A stretch of DNA of 27,640 nt, from positions 1-27,640 of the IMG/VR virus record IMGVR_UViG_3300009151_000302. One strand, 5' to 3'. The DNA is from a virus. The translations under genes and the position numbers were made by a program. Below the pieces are notes generated by a model. It saw nothing but the letters and a program-made list of their open reading frames with translations. It ran no database searches and had not been told where the DNA came from. This document shows positions 1 to 7,751 of the stretch, one piece after another; positions within the stretch are counted from its first letter, which is position 1, and every line of letters begins with the position of its first letter.

Positions 1-2
1 GT

Positions 3-3000
3 GCCAGAGAACGTGCAAGACAATTGTCACCTGATGATGCAGGCAAGTATACATTTACATGGCGTGGTAAACCATATCAAACAAATTACAAAGGCAGTGG
101 CACTGCTGCCAGACCAAATGAGCCTTATATATCTCAGAAAAAGCAGCGCGGTATGATGAGTACTGCACCAATAAAAAATCCATACGAAAATCCAAAAAAC
201 GAAAGCATGAATTTTGCTGTTGATGAAGGAGTGTTAGACGTACTTGGCAGACTTGGTACAGGTATCAAAGGGTTGTTTAAAGGCGGTAAAGCACTTACCG
301 CAGCAGAGAAAGCAGCAGCTGAAGCCGCCGAAGTCGCAGCAAAAGCTGCTAGAGCATTAGAGAAGACACTGTCTAACGGTAGGAAATATAGATACGACGA
401 ACTTAAAAAAGTCTGGTATGATGTTGAAAAAGAAGCTACCATAGGTAAAAAAGCAGCACAAGTAAATTCTGCCAGTGTAGAAGGTCGTGAGCTATATGCT
501 ATACGATCTGCAAAAATAGATGCAGAGGCTGCGGCTTCGGCAGGTACCACTGCATCTAAAATTACACCAGAGGTTAAAGCATTATTACGCAAAAAGCCGC
601 CAGAAAGTTGGACAGTTGCAGAACTTACAAGCTTGGGTCTTAAAATAGAGGATGTGCCATTTTTATCTGCTGCTAGATCAGTGGGGCTTGACATTGCTGC
701 AACTGCTGACGAAATTGTCAAGGCGCCATGGTATAGTGCATGGAGCAAGCTTGTACATGTCACCGGAGTTGTTTCTAATAATCTATTAATGGCTGCAATA
801 AATGGTGCAGTGCCTGTATTTGAAGCAATTGGAAAACTACAACAACTTGATAAAAATGATCCAAATTATCAACGTAGACGAAACGAAATATGGGCAGAGT
901 GTATTGCAAAAATTGGTGTACAGGCAACTGCTGCTATACTAGGTGCCGCAATTGCTCGTAAGTTAGTAGGTAAAGTCACAGCTAATAACAAAGCAAAATG
1001 GGTAGCAACACTGGTTGGAGAGTTTGCAGGGTTGACTGCTGAACAAATTTTCATAGATCCAAGTATAGAATCTATAGTGCAAAAAGCCAGCGACGTTATA
1101 ACAGGAACTACAATACCCAGAGGGCAGGTGACTGATCCCACAACCGGTGAACCTCAGACAAACGCAGATGGCACACCTGCAAATTACGGCGATGTTACAA
1201 ATAATCCATTGTATAAGAAGGCATATAACTGGGCAGTAAAATCTGGATATACAGGTGATGGTCCTGCTAGATTTGCCATGATGATTTATAAACAAGGGCC
1301 AAATGGTCCTCTTGTTAATCAACTAAATGAAACTATTTTAGTTGGATGGCTCTACAAACAACTACAAGAGTCAACAGATGCACGACGCACTATTAACATC
1401 CACAATAGTATTAGATCTATACTAGCAGAACGTACCAATGCCGATGCAATTGAACGTGTTGCATTCACATTGGTGGAATCTGGTATATTCAATGAAGATG
1501 CCGATAGTGATAACTTTATGACCAATGTCACTGCTGCCATTGCAGCCAATACCAAAGGCGACAAAGTAGGCGCACAAAAAGCCCTTGATGCTGCAAAATT
1601 GAATAACCCAGCCACAGGCACTGATCAAACCAATCAAAAGAAAATGCTGGATCAATTGACCAAAGCAAATCCCAGCCTGGCCGTACCCAATACCAATCCA
1701 AACTCTACTCAAAATCAAACACCAAATCCCAATGCCACACAGAGTAATGTTGAAGAAGCCGGCGGCATCGGCGGCGGCATGTCTGGTGGTGCAATACACG
1801 GTCAGGCAGTTGGTGCTAATGCAACAGAAGTAATTCAAGCCTATAATGAATTTGCAGCACAATATCCCATTGCTAAATTCCTGCTAGATATTGCACCAAT
1901 AACTGGTACCGCAACAAGTATTATTGACGCATCGCAAGATCTTCGCGATGGCAAATATGGGCAGGCTGCATTAGATATGTTAGGTGCATTGCCTGGATTT
2001 AAAATAGGCAAGTATCTGAGTCGTGGTTTGCAAAATGCAGTACATGCTATTAATAAAGGTGCACGAGCTGGCAATATAGGCAATGCCGCATCTAACCTGA
2101 TTGGTAATACAATTGGATCTGCAAGTGAAAGCATTGCACCTAAGATGGGCGATCACGTCATGTTGGAATTGGCAGATGGTCGTATGATAGTTGCTCCTAT
2201 ATCAGAGCTTCGCGGCAACAGTATGATTGTTACGCTGGATGAAACTGGACATCAATGGCTGGATGAAAGTCCAAGTCATGACGCACTTAAAATAGGTGAT
2301 GGCACACAGTCAATAAGCAGCACTGCACAGTTTTGGAACAGTATGATAGATACACTTGTGCATGATACTCCTTCAGGTTGGGCGCAGATGTTTGTCAATT
2401 TGCAAAATACAACAGGTCATGCTGCAAGAACTATGCCAGCGCAATGGGCTAACATATGGAGACAACAACATATTGCACTGGGTGACGAAATTACTCGCGG
2501 TGATATGTTGACATGGGTAGACGAAGTTGAATCTGCAATAGACCGTAGCGGATTGACCGAATCATCACTGAATCCTGCAGGTGGTAGTAAACTGCGTGAC
2601 ATGTTAGACAGCAAGGATGCTGCAATGCTGGCAGTTTGGATGTCTAGTCGTGCAGGTGGTAAAGGCATTAGTGTTGCAAAGTTTACCAAAGACAAAGCTG
2701 TACAGTGTGGATTGCCTGCCAATCATTGGTGGGGCAAAATCAAACACCTTGTAAACGAAACTGCTGATCCATATTCAATGGAAAAGCGTTACTACATTGT
2801 GCGTAAAACTTCATCCGCTGCACCTGTAGACGGCATCAGTGGATTCCATCGCAAGAGCCAAGCTGAGAAAAAGCTTGCCGCTATGAAGAATCCGGATCAG
2901 TATATGGTACGTGCAATAGACAGCACTAAACTGCCCAAAGATAATTCGATGAAGCGGCAATACCTGGAATCAATACCAAAGACACACGCTACGACTATTT

Positions 3001-3047
3001 TAAACATGGCAGATGGGTTATTATGGTCAGCAAGGAGCCGGTTCTGA
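3..3047 (+). CDS. Giant Ala-rich protein with hydrophobic segments, 5' end outside the window
   Basis: The frame is open from base 3 with no stop, so the gene enters from the left; TTG at 24 and ATGs near 160 are probably internal. About 1015 residues are visible. An Ala/Lys/Glu-rich helical stretch (nt 290-520) is followed by hydrophobic, membrane-like segments (about nt 740-840 and 900-970). A low-complexity Asn/Pro/Gln/Thr linker (about 1660-1740) then leads to a Gly-rich patch starting with V-E-E-A-G-G. After this comes a hydrophobic Gly/Ala region (about 1850-2020) with a pattern like pre-toxin linkers of secreted effectors (weak resemblance). The C-terminal third is soluble-looking. The stop overlaps the next start as TGATG. 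I do not recognise the family. A virion-associated, internal head or ejected protein is possible by context only. Sure that it is coding, unsure of function. Confidence 0.85.
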   Translation, partial: ARERARQLSPDDAGKYTFTWRGKPYQTNYKGSGTAARPNEPYISQKKQRGMMSTAPIKNPYENPKNESMNFAVDEGVLDVLGRLGTGIKGLFKGGKALTAAEKAAAEAAEVAAKAARALEKTLSNGRKYRYDELKKVWYDVEKEATIGKKAAQVNSASVEGRELYAIRSAKIDAEAAASAGTTASKITPEVKALLRKKPPESWTVAELTSLGLKIEDVPFLSAARSVGLDIAATADEIVKAPWYSAWSKLVHVTGVVSNNLLMAAINGAVPVFEAIGKLQQLDKNDPNYQRRRNEIWAECIAKIGVQATAAILGAAIARKLVGKVTANNKAKWVATLVGEFAGLTAEQIFIDPSIESIVQKASDVITGTTIPRGQVTDPTTGEPQTNADGTPANYGDVTNNPLYKKAYNWAVKSGYTGDGPARFAMMIYKQGPNGPLVNQLNETILVGWLYKQLQESTDARRTINIHNSIRSILAERTNADAIERVAFTLVESGIFNEDADSDNFMTNVTAAIAANTKGDKVGAQKALDAAKLNNPATGTDQTNQKKMLDQLTKANPSLAVPNTNPNSTQNQTPNPNATQSNVEEAGGIGGGMSGGAIHGQAVGANATEVIQAYNEFAAQYPIAKFLLDIAPITGTATSIIDASQDLRDGKYGQAALDMLGALPGFKIGKYLSRGLQNAVHAINKGARAGNIGNAASNLIGNTIGSASESIAPKMGDHVMLELADGRMIVAPISELRGNSMIVTLDETGHQWLDESPSHDALKIGDGTQSISSTAQFWNSMIDTLVHDTPSGWAQMFVNLQNTTGHAARTMPAQWANIWRQQHIALGDEITRGDMLTWVDEVESAIDRSGLTESSLNPAGGSKLRDMLDSKDAAMLAVWMSSRAGGKGISVAKFTKDKAVQCGLPANHWWGKIKHLVNETADPYSMEKRYYIVRKTSSAAPVDGISGFHRKSQAEKKLAAMKNPDQYMVRAIDSTKLPKDNSMKRQYLESIPKTHATTILNMADGLLWSARSRF
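3032..3037 (+). promoter_or_regulatory. Shine-Dalgarno AAGGAG deciding the start at 3047
   Basis: AAGGAG lies 9 nt before ATG 3047, which forms TGATG with the preceding stop. The longer reading from ATG 3023 would begin upstream of this site, so 3047 is the better start. Confidence 0.7.
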
Positions 3048-3991
3048 TGCCAGCACTAACTGGTCCTAATCCCAAGTACGTGGCCAAAGCAATACTAAGT
3101 GATGATCCGCGCAAGCAGCATATCAGTGTAGCAATGACACAGAATGGTGCGGTTGAAGCTGTGTCTAACAAGGCTATAGATGCCAATCGTGCTAGTTTAG
3201 ATCCAAACGATTATGAAAACTACGTGATAGATTTTAACGTAGACTTCACTCGCGAATACATGGATCCAAAGACTGGACATTTCTTTAAGTTTACAATTGG
3301 TGCAGATGGACAACCGCGACTAATCAGTGTAGGTCTAGAATGGTATCAAAAGTTTGGCACGGAGATGGATCAGTTGGGGTTCCGTCGTGCTAGCGACAAG
3401 AGTTCGCGCAACATTGATACTCCTAATACCCCTACCTACAGCTTCCCAATAGGCAAGCCCATGGTCAAAAACTTGGGTCTCATACCAAACATGCGTTACT
3501 CAGTTGAGTTAGAAAGCCAAGATGCCGATGGTAACGACGTGTTTATTATTAGCCCGCACAGCAGATATACAGGTGTGGGTACTCGCATGATGATGAGAAC
3601 ACCTGGCTTTATACTGGCTGCGGTGCCCAAGAATAAAACCGACACTCCCCCGAGCCAATATGTTAATGACATGCCTGGTCTTGCAAGTTCTGGACTTGAC
3701 GAAGCAGAGTATAAAGGCAAAACTGTACCTCTTAGCAAACCCATACGTACCAGTCCCAGCGAAGGCGGCAAGTTCAAAGTCTATGTGAAAGATCCAAAAA
3801 CTGGCAACATCAAAATGGTTCGCTTTGGTGATACAACTGGGCTCAGTATCAAGCGCGATGATCCCAAGCGCAGAAAAAACTATCGTGCTAGACATCACTG
3901 CGAAAATCCAGGTCCTAAGACCAAAGCCAATTATTGGTCCTGTAAATTCTGGGCCAGTACACCTGTTAGTAAATTATTAAAGGGCAAATAA
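3047..3991 (+). CDS. Phage protein with C-terminal Cys/His basic domain (YVKDPKTG...RHHC...YWSCKFW)
   Basis: 314 residues from ATG 3047, chosen for its AAGGAG site and TGATG coupling. Residues 1-235 are a mixed alpha/beta region I do not recognise, with phrases such as NYVIDFNVDF and ISPHSRYTGVGTRM. Residues about 240-310 form a domain I know from many T4-like phage and some giant-virus proteins. Its marks are a KVYVKDPKTG strand, IKRDDPKRRKNYRARHHC, then YWSCKFW. Its two Cys and neighbouring His could bind a metal, and the Arg/Lys-rich stretch suggests nucleic-acid contact; both are inferences. The stop overlaps the homing endonuclease start (TAATG). It may be a virion or core protein like its neighbours. 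Confidence 0.85.
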   Translation: MPALTGPNPKYVAKAILSDDPRKQHISVAMTQNGAVEAVSNKAIDANRASLDPNDYENYVIDFNVDFTREYMDPKTGHFFKFTIGADGQPRLISVGLEWYQKFGTEMDQLGFRRASDKSSRNIDTPNTPTYSFPIGKPMVKNLGLIPNMRYSVELESQDADGNDVFIISPHSRYTGVGTRMMMRTPGFILAAVPKNKTDTPPSQYVNDMPGLASSGLDEAEYKGKTVPLSKPIRTSPSEGGKFKVYVKDPKTGNIKMVRFGDTTGLSIKRDDPKRRKNYRARHHCENPGPKTKANYWSCKFWASTPVSKLLKGK

Positions 3992-4620
3992 TGTACTATA
4001 TCATTTATAAAATAACAAACCATATTAATGGACGTTATTACATAGGTCGTCATGCAACTGATAATTTAGATGATGGTTATATGGGTAGTGGTAAAGGTAT
4101 AAAGAATGCCATTGCAAAGTATGGTCTTGATAATTTTACTAAAGATATCATTGCTACAGCAGAAACTGCCGTGGATCTATGGCAATTAGAAAAAGATATT
4201 GTTAACGAAACAGTAGTTAAAGATCCGTTATCTTATAATATGTCATATGGTGGAAAACATTATCTTGACGGTTTGAAAAAATATGACGAGCAAGCATTTA
4301 TTGAACATCAAAGACAAGCAGGATTGCGCGGCGGCAAAGTATCTATAGCTACTCGCAATTCAGCATGGCATGCAAAAGGCGGATCAGCATCTAGTCGTAA
4401 AAAAGCAGCACTATATAAGTATAAGCTTACTACATCATCTGGGGATGTATTTGATCTAGACGGTAATAGTCTTAAAGCAATGTGCAAAGAAAACAATTGG
4501 AATTATGATACATTAATATGGACCAGGCATAAAGATCGACCAGTATTATCGGGCCCTCTTGCAGGATTCAGATTAGACCAAATAAGCAAGCCTGTGGGCA
4601 AAATACTCAAAGGCAAGTGA
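3991..4620 (+). CDS. GIY-YIG homing endonuclease
   Basis: 209 residues. The N-terminal nuclease domain (about 1-90) has the family signature. YIIYKITN carries the GIY element and RYYIGRH the YIG element, with the expected Arg/His region after it. DGYMGSGKGI, NAIAKYG and the following NFTKDII are also typical of phage GIY-YIG enzymes. A Glu-containing helix (WQLEKDIV) and a GG turn near residue 87-88 follow. The C-terminal half is a basic linker with a likely DNA-binding region (about 140-200). Free-standing homing endonucleases cut an intron-less or marker-less allele at a defined site and spread by repair. The gene is inserted between two genes with one-base overlaps (TAATG, TGATG), so it does not disrupt them. 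Family assignment is firm; the target site is unknown. Confidence 0.92.
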   Translation: MYYIIYKITNHINGRYYIGRHATDNLDDGYMGSGKGIKNAIAKYGLDNFTKDIIATAETAVDLWQLEKDIVNETVVKDPLSYNMSYGGKHYLDGLKKYDEQAFIEHQRQAGLRGGKVSIATRNSAWHAKGGSASSRKKAALYKYKLTTSSGDVFDLDGNSLKAMCKENNWNYDTLIWTRHKDRPVLSGPLAGFRLDQISKPVGKILKGK

Positions 4621-5330
4621 TGCGCAGCAGCCAGTTTATAACAGACGCTGTTGCACCTCGTAATATAAATGCTGCAAGCGAAGAAGAACAGCTTGCCGCA
4701 GTTGCCGACGATTATGGTATAATACGTGACATTGATAATCCCAGTGAGGCAGTGCAGCTAGCAGCAATAAACGAATATCCAGGTTCTATAATAGCCATAG
4801 ACAATCCCACTGAGCGTGTTAAGATGGTGGCAATAGAAAACTCGCCACATCTTATCAAACACATACCAGACCCTAGCGAAGAATTGCAATTCGCAGCAGT
4901 TTCGCAAAACTACCGACTCATTCAACATATATACAGGCCTGCACCTGCTGTGCAACGTTATGTAGTAGAAGAAACGCCCGAGTACATACGTTACATTAAC
5001 GCACCAACAGAAGAAGTTCAACTACTAGCAGTATCTGCATCTCCTTGGAATATACAAGATATATGGGAACCAACCGCAGCAGTACAAAAACTTGCAGTAA
5101 TCAACAATGCTGCTACCATGTTAGAGATCAGATCTGATATTGATCGTGCAATATTCAATGACGGTAAAGTCAAACAATCTATCATACGATATATGTTGAA
5201 GCTGATAAAAGACTCTTATAAAGAACGTGTGGTACGATATATGAACATATTAGAATACTATGATGTCAAGTGGCCAGATTTAGATGTGATACGTGACACT
5301 GTGAACTCAATACCAGATGACGACTATTAA
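4620..5330 (+). CDS. Seven 22-residue helical repeats fused to a C-terminal WPEL-type module
   Basis: 236 residues from ATG 4620, which overlaps the upstream stop as TGATG (a GTG at 4617 is less likely). Residues about 18-171 are seven tandem 22-residue units with the core [DN]-P-[ST]-E-x-V-Q-x-x-A-V...I-x-x-I. Such repeats occur in phage and giant-virus proteins and should form an alpha-solenoid. Residues about 180-230 are a different, single module ending in VKWPDLDVIRDTV. It is the same module that fills genes 16495-22787. The N-terminus MRSSQFITDAVAP resembles the leader-like starts of the following genes, though it has D rather than E at the third motif position. No enzyme motif is seen. 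Likely a protein-interaction or internal virion protein. Confidence 0.85.
   Translation: MRSSQFITDAVAPRNINAASEEEQLAAVADDYGIIRDIDNPSEAVQLAAINEYPGSIIAIDNPTERVKMVAIENSPHLIKHIPDPSEELQFAAVSQNYRLIQHIYRPAPAVQRYVVEETPEYIRYINAPTEEVQLLAVSASPWNIQDIWEPTAAVQKLAVINNAATMLEIRSDIDRAIFNDGKVKQSIIRYMLKLIKDSYKERVVRYMNILEYYDVKWPDLDVIRDTVNSIPDDDY
4671..5132 (+). repeat. Tandem array coding seven 22-residue repeats
   Basis: Seven consecutive 66-bp units encode the pattern [DN/AE]-P-[ST]-E-x-V-Q-x-x-A-V. The protein period is exactly 22 residues throughout. At DNA level the units have diverged, so this is an old array. Confidence 0.85.
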
Positions 5331-5335
5331 TAGTA

Positions 5336-5354
5336 ACATACAAAACCTGTATGT
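5336..5354 (+). terminator. Small hairpin in the intergenic region (possible weak terminator)
   Basis: ACATACA and TGTATGT form a 7-bp stem around a 5-nt loop six bases after the stop at 5330. There is no T-run after it, so it may be an mRNA-end structure rather than an intrinsic terminator. Confidence 0.3.
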
Positions 5355-5398
5355 AACAACATGATCTATTAAGGACTGCTGTGTTGTGTAATTTCTTC

Positions 5399-5406
5399 CA
5401 TAAATA
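5399..5406 (+). promoter_or_regulatory. NATAAATA late-promoter-like motif
   Basis: CATAAATA followed by CC lies upstream of ATG 5423. It matches the T4/cyanophage late -10 element. The expected start of transcription would be about 5413, which is very close to the GGGAG ribosome site at 5411-5415, so its function is uncertain. Confidence 0.4.
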
Positions 5407-5422
5407 CCATGGGAGATTTGCA

Positions 5423-5887
5423 ATGAGACTAACAGACCTATACGGTGATCTTTTTGAGAACGCACCATCCATGGGCAAGATAGTGGCCGGATTGCCTCCC
5501 AGCTTTCAACATAGTATGCCTGCTACACATGCTTTTCCTGACATGGACAACTATTATGGATTTTATAGATTTGTTATAGCTATGGCAGGCGAATCGGGTG
5601 AACCGCACGAACCCGTCGATTATGAAATACCGTTACAAAGCAACATGCGAGACATACCCATTGCTGTTGCATATACAAAGCAAGAACACGAAATGATACA
5701 CAGGACTGCCAGACGAATGGGCGCTAAACCAGATGAGCTTGCATATCATGGCAGTCAAGAACCACCTGACACATTTACAGTTAGTCCTGTTATAAAATTT
5801 CAAATGAGTGAAGCTCAACAACGTAAGTTTAAAAGTCTATTGGCACTAAGCGAGGCAATGATTAATGCGTCTACTCGATCTGTTTGA
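5423..5887 (+). CDS. Paralogue of the N-terminal domain of the next gene; leader-bearing phage protein
   Basis: 154 residues from ATG 5423, preceded by GGGAG at 5411-5415. The longer reading from 5381 lacks such a site. The start MRLTDLYGDLFENAP is a leader with L-F-E before N13. The rest aligns by eye with residues 20-135 of the 5865 product. Both share LPP near the start, a YGFYRF / LQYRF block, YT-[KP]-x-E-[HL]-E followed by a helix, a SQEP turn, and [VT]-V-x-x-F-x-MSE followed by KK/KS-L. Similar single-domain proteins occur in marine T4-like phages. Function is unknown; it is a candidate internal head protein by leader and context. It overlaps the next gene by 23 nt. Confidence 0.8.
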   Translation: MRLTDLYGDLFENAPSMGKIVAGLPPSFQHSMPATHAFPDMDNYYGFYRFVIAMAGESGEPHEPVDYEIPLQSNMRDIPIAVAYTKQEHEMIHRTARRMGAKPDELAYHGSQEPPDTFTVSPVIKFQMSEAQQRKFKSLLALSEAMINASTRSV

Positions 5888-7547
5888 AGAATTTGGATCT
5901 GCAAAGATCGACCATGACATGGAAGCAACATTGCCGCCTGTTGCAATCATGCCAGAACTTAGCAACAGCAACAGCTATCTACAATATCGTTTTATGTCTG
6001 ATATGGCTGCTGCAAGAGCAGTAGCAGCAGGCGAGGTTCAATTTAAGAAAATTGTACCATGGAGTCAGTATCTAACAGTAGTTGGGTATACACCAGAAGA
6101 ACTTGAAACTGTGAGATTGGCATGTGAACAAAGTGGTATGAAGTTTGAAATGATCAATAACACAACAAGCCAAGAACCCAGTTGGGTTAATACTCTAAGC
6201 ACTGTGATGCCGTTTCATATGAGTGAACACAAGCGTAGCAATAAAAAACTTGCAGGCTTATTTGAAAGTGACGGCAAGCAAGTACTAGTAATATACCCTG
6301 GGCATTTCCAGCCGTTACACCGTGGTCATCAAGCAGTATTTCAAAAACTACAAGAAGAATACGGTGACAATGTCTATATCGCAACCAGTGATAAAACAAA
6401 TAGTAATAATAGCCCATTTGACTACAATGACAAAACAGTTATGGCTCGTGCCGCCAATATACCACTTGATAAAGTTGTGCAGGTAAAATCCACTTATAGC
6501 CCAGCTGAAATTACAAAATTATTCGATCCCAATAACACAGTGCTGATATTTGTAGTGGGTGTTAAGGATATGGAACTTGATCCGCGATTCAAGTTTGATG
6601 ATAAAAAAGACGGCACTAAATCATATTTGCAAAAGTTTAAAAACGAAGAAGTAGCTGAACCAATGAGCAAGCATGGTTATATCATGTCTGCACCTACTGT
6701 TGAGTTTGAGTTGTTGGGCCAACCCGTCACCAGTGCTACACAAGTTAGAAAACTTTATGCTGCCAGCGACGATGCAAAGCGTGATAAAATACTGAAAGAT
6801 CTCTATGGTAAACCCTCGTCTGAAATTAGAACCATGTTTGATCGCAAGTTGAGTCATTCGTCTACACAACTGAGCGAGTCTGTACATAGCGAAACTTTTA
6901 TAGATAACATGCGCAAGTTTTTTGCAATTGCACAGCGTGACTTGGAACTGGATAGCTTGCCTAAGATAGTATGGACCAGTGACAGTACTGCCAAAGGCGA
7001 ACGTCCTACCTTTGGTAAATTCCAAAACGACAATAACACAATCACTGTAAGCATTGTAAATCGCCATCCAATTGATATTATGCGCACATTGGCACACGAA
7101 CTTACACACTATAAACAACACATGACCAAAGGTTTAGATGCTAAAAGCGGCGATACAGGTAGTCCAGAAGAAGATGAAGCCAATGCCATTGCTGGACAAA
7201 TTATGCGTCACTTTGACGAAGAAAATCCAGACGCATTTGATATCAAGCCTGTTATAGCAGAACATATTGTTAGACACGGCAGTGGATATAGACTGCTTAG
7301 CAAAAAAACTGGCAAAAATCTCGGAGATTTCCCTACTAAAGCTGCGGCTGAAAAGCATGAACGTGAAGTACAATATTTCAAGCATGCATCTGAATCAGTC
7401 AATGAGGAAGTATGGGATCACCCTAATCCTGTTAAAAAGCATAAAAAGCTAAGCCCAGCTGACAAAGCTGCTGCCAAACGCAGAGCCGCAGCAGCAGGTA
7501 GAAAATATCCCAACATGGTAGATAATATCTGGGCTGCTAAACGATAA
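5865..7547 (+). CDS. Mosaic protein: paralogous domain + HxGH nucleotidyltransferase + HExxH peptidase + basic tail
   Basis: 560 residues from MRLLDLFEE. Residues 10-130 match the product of the 5423 gene. Residues 138-300 are a cytidylyltransferase/NMNAT-like domain with FQPLHRGH (HxGH at 152-155) and a C-terminal TSATQVRKL, the position of the usual ISxTxxR motif. Such domains transfer a nucleotidyl group to form, for example, NAD or CDP compounds. Residues 345-455 are a zincin-like domain with HELTH (411-415) and EEDEAN (435-440) offering the third ligand. Residues 467-507 form a small phage domain (YRLLSKKTGKNLG...REVQYFK). Residues 520-560 are a basic tail ending YPNMVDN. L/I/V-x-E sites at residues 8, 134, 338, 466 and 514 fall at every domain boundary, as if the chain were cut into its parts. 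Substrates are unknown. Confidence 0.88.
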   Translation: MRLLDLFEEFGSAKIDHDMEATLPPVAIMPELSNSNSYLQYRFMSDMAAARAVAAGEVQFKKIVPWSQYLTVVGYTPEELETVRLACEQSGMKFEMINNTTSQEPSWVNTLSTVMPFHMSEHKRSNKKLAGLFESDGKQVLVIYPGHFQPLHRGHQAVFQKLQEEYGDNVYIATSDKTNSNNSPFDYNDKTVMARAANIPLDKVVQVKSTYSPAEITKLFDPNNTVLIFVVGVKDMELDPRFKFDDKKDGTKSYLQKFKNEEVAEPMSKHGYIMSAPTVEFELLGQPVTSATQVRKLYAASDDAKRDKILKDLYGKPSSEIRTMFDRKLSHSSTQLSESVHSETFIDNMRKFFAIAQRDLELDSLPKIVWTSDSTAKGERPTFGKFQNDNNTITVSIVNRHPIDIMRTLAHELTHYKQHMTKGLDAKSGDTGSPEEDEANAIAGQIMRHFDEENPDAFDIKPVIAEHIVRHGSGYRLLSKKTGKNLGDFPTKAAAEKHEREVQYFKHASESVNEEVWDHPNPVKKHKKLSPADKAAAKRRAAAAGRKYPNMVDNIWAAKR

Positions 7548-7568
7548 CTAATGCTGCAACAGCACAAT

Positions 7569-7574
7569 GGAGAG
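7569..7574 (+). promoter_or_regulatory. Shine-Dalgarno GGAGAG supporting the GTG start at 7579
   Basis: GGAGAG ends 4 nt before GTG 7579 (GGAG core 6 nt away). It overlaps an in-frame ATG at 7567, which would itself lack a good site. Confidence 0.5.
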
Positions 7575-7578
7575 TAAC

Positions 7579-7740
7579 GTGAATTTATCCAATGCAGATA
7601 AAGAACATATTGCTCGCATATTGTACGAAACTGTCAATCCTCATGGAAATTGGCTAACTGTATTACCAATGGAACGCCGCAATTGGATAGCAGGCGCTGT
7701 TAAATTGTATACGCTGGATTACACACCTCACGTTCGTTAA
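7579..7740 (+). CDS. Small hypothetical protein (53 aa, GTG start)
   Basis: The interval between two mosaic genes is filled by a short open frame. It starts MNLSNADKEHIARILYE, contains NPHGNWLTVLPMERRNWIAG, and ends HVR at TAA 7740. GTG 7579 is preferred because GGAGAG precedes it; ATG 7567 would add four residues. The amino-acid make-up is balanced, with Trp twice, and the frame occupies the gap fully. This supports a real gene. I do not recognise it. The stop lies inside the AATAAATA motif upstream of the next gene. Confidence 0.55.
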   Translation: MNLSNADKEHIARILYETVNPHGNWLTVLPMERRNWIAGAVKLYTLDYTPHVR

Positions 7741-7746
7741 TAAATA
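7739..7746 (+). promoter_or_regulatory. NATAAATA late-promoter-like motif just before a start codon
   Basis: AATAAATA followed by TCTAC lies only 5 nt before ATG 7752. If used as a late -10 element, transcription would begin at or near the start codon and give an almost leaderless message. No Shine-Dalgarno site is seen for this gene, which fits, but the motif could be chance. Confidence 0.35.
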
Positions 7747-7751
7747 TCTAC

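Noticed and set aside
134-763. Long reverse-strand open frames opposite the first gene and elsewhere
   Set aside because: They are opposite well-supported + strand genes, lack ribosome sites, and have the Ser/Leu/Cys-rich composition of antisense reading. No real gene was seen on the - strand.
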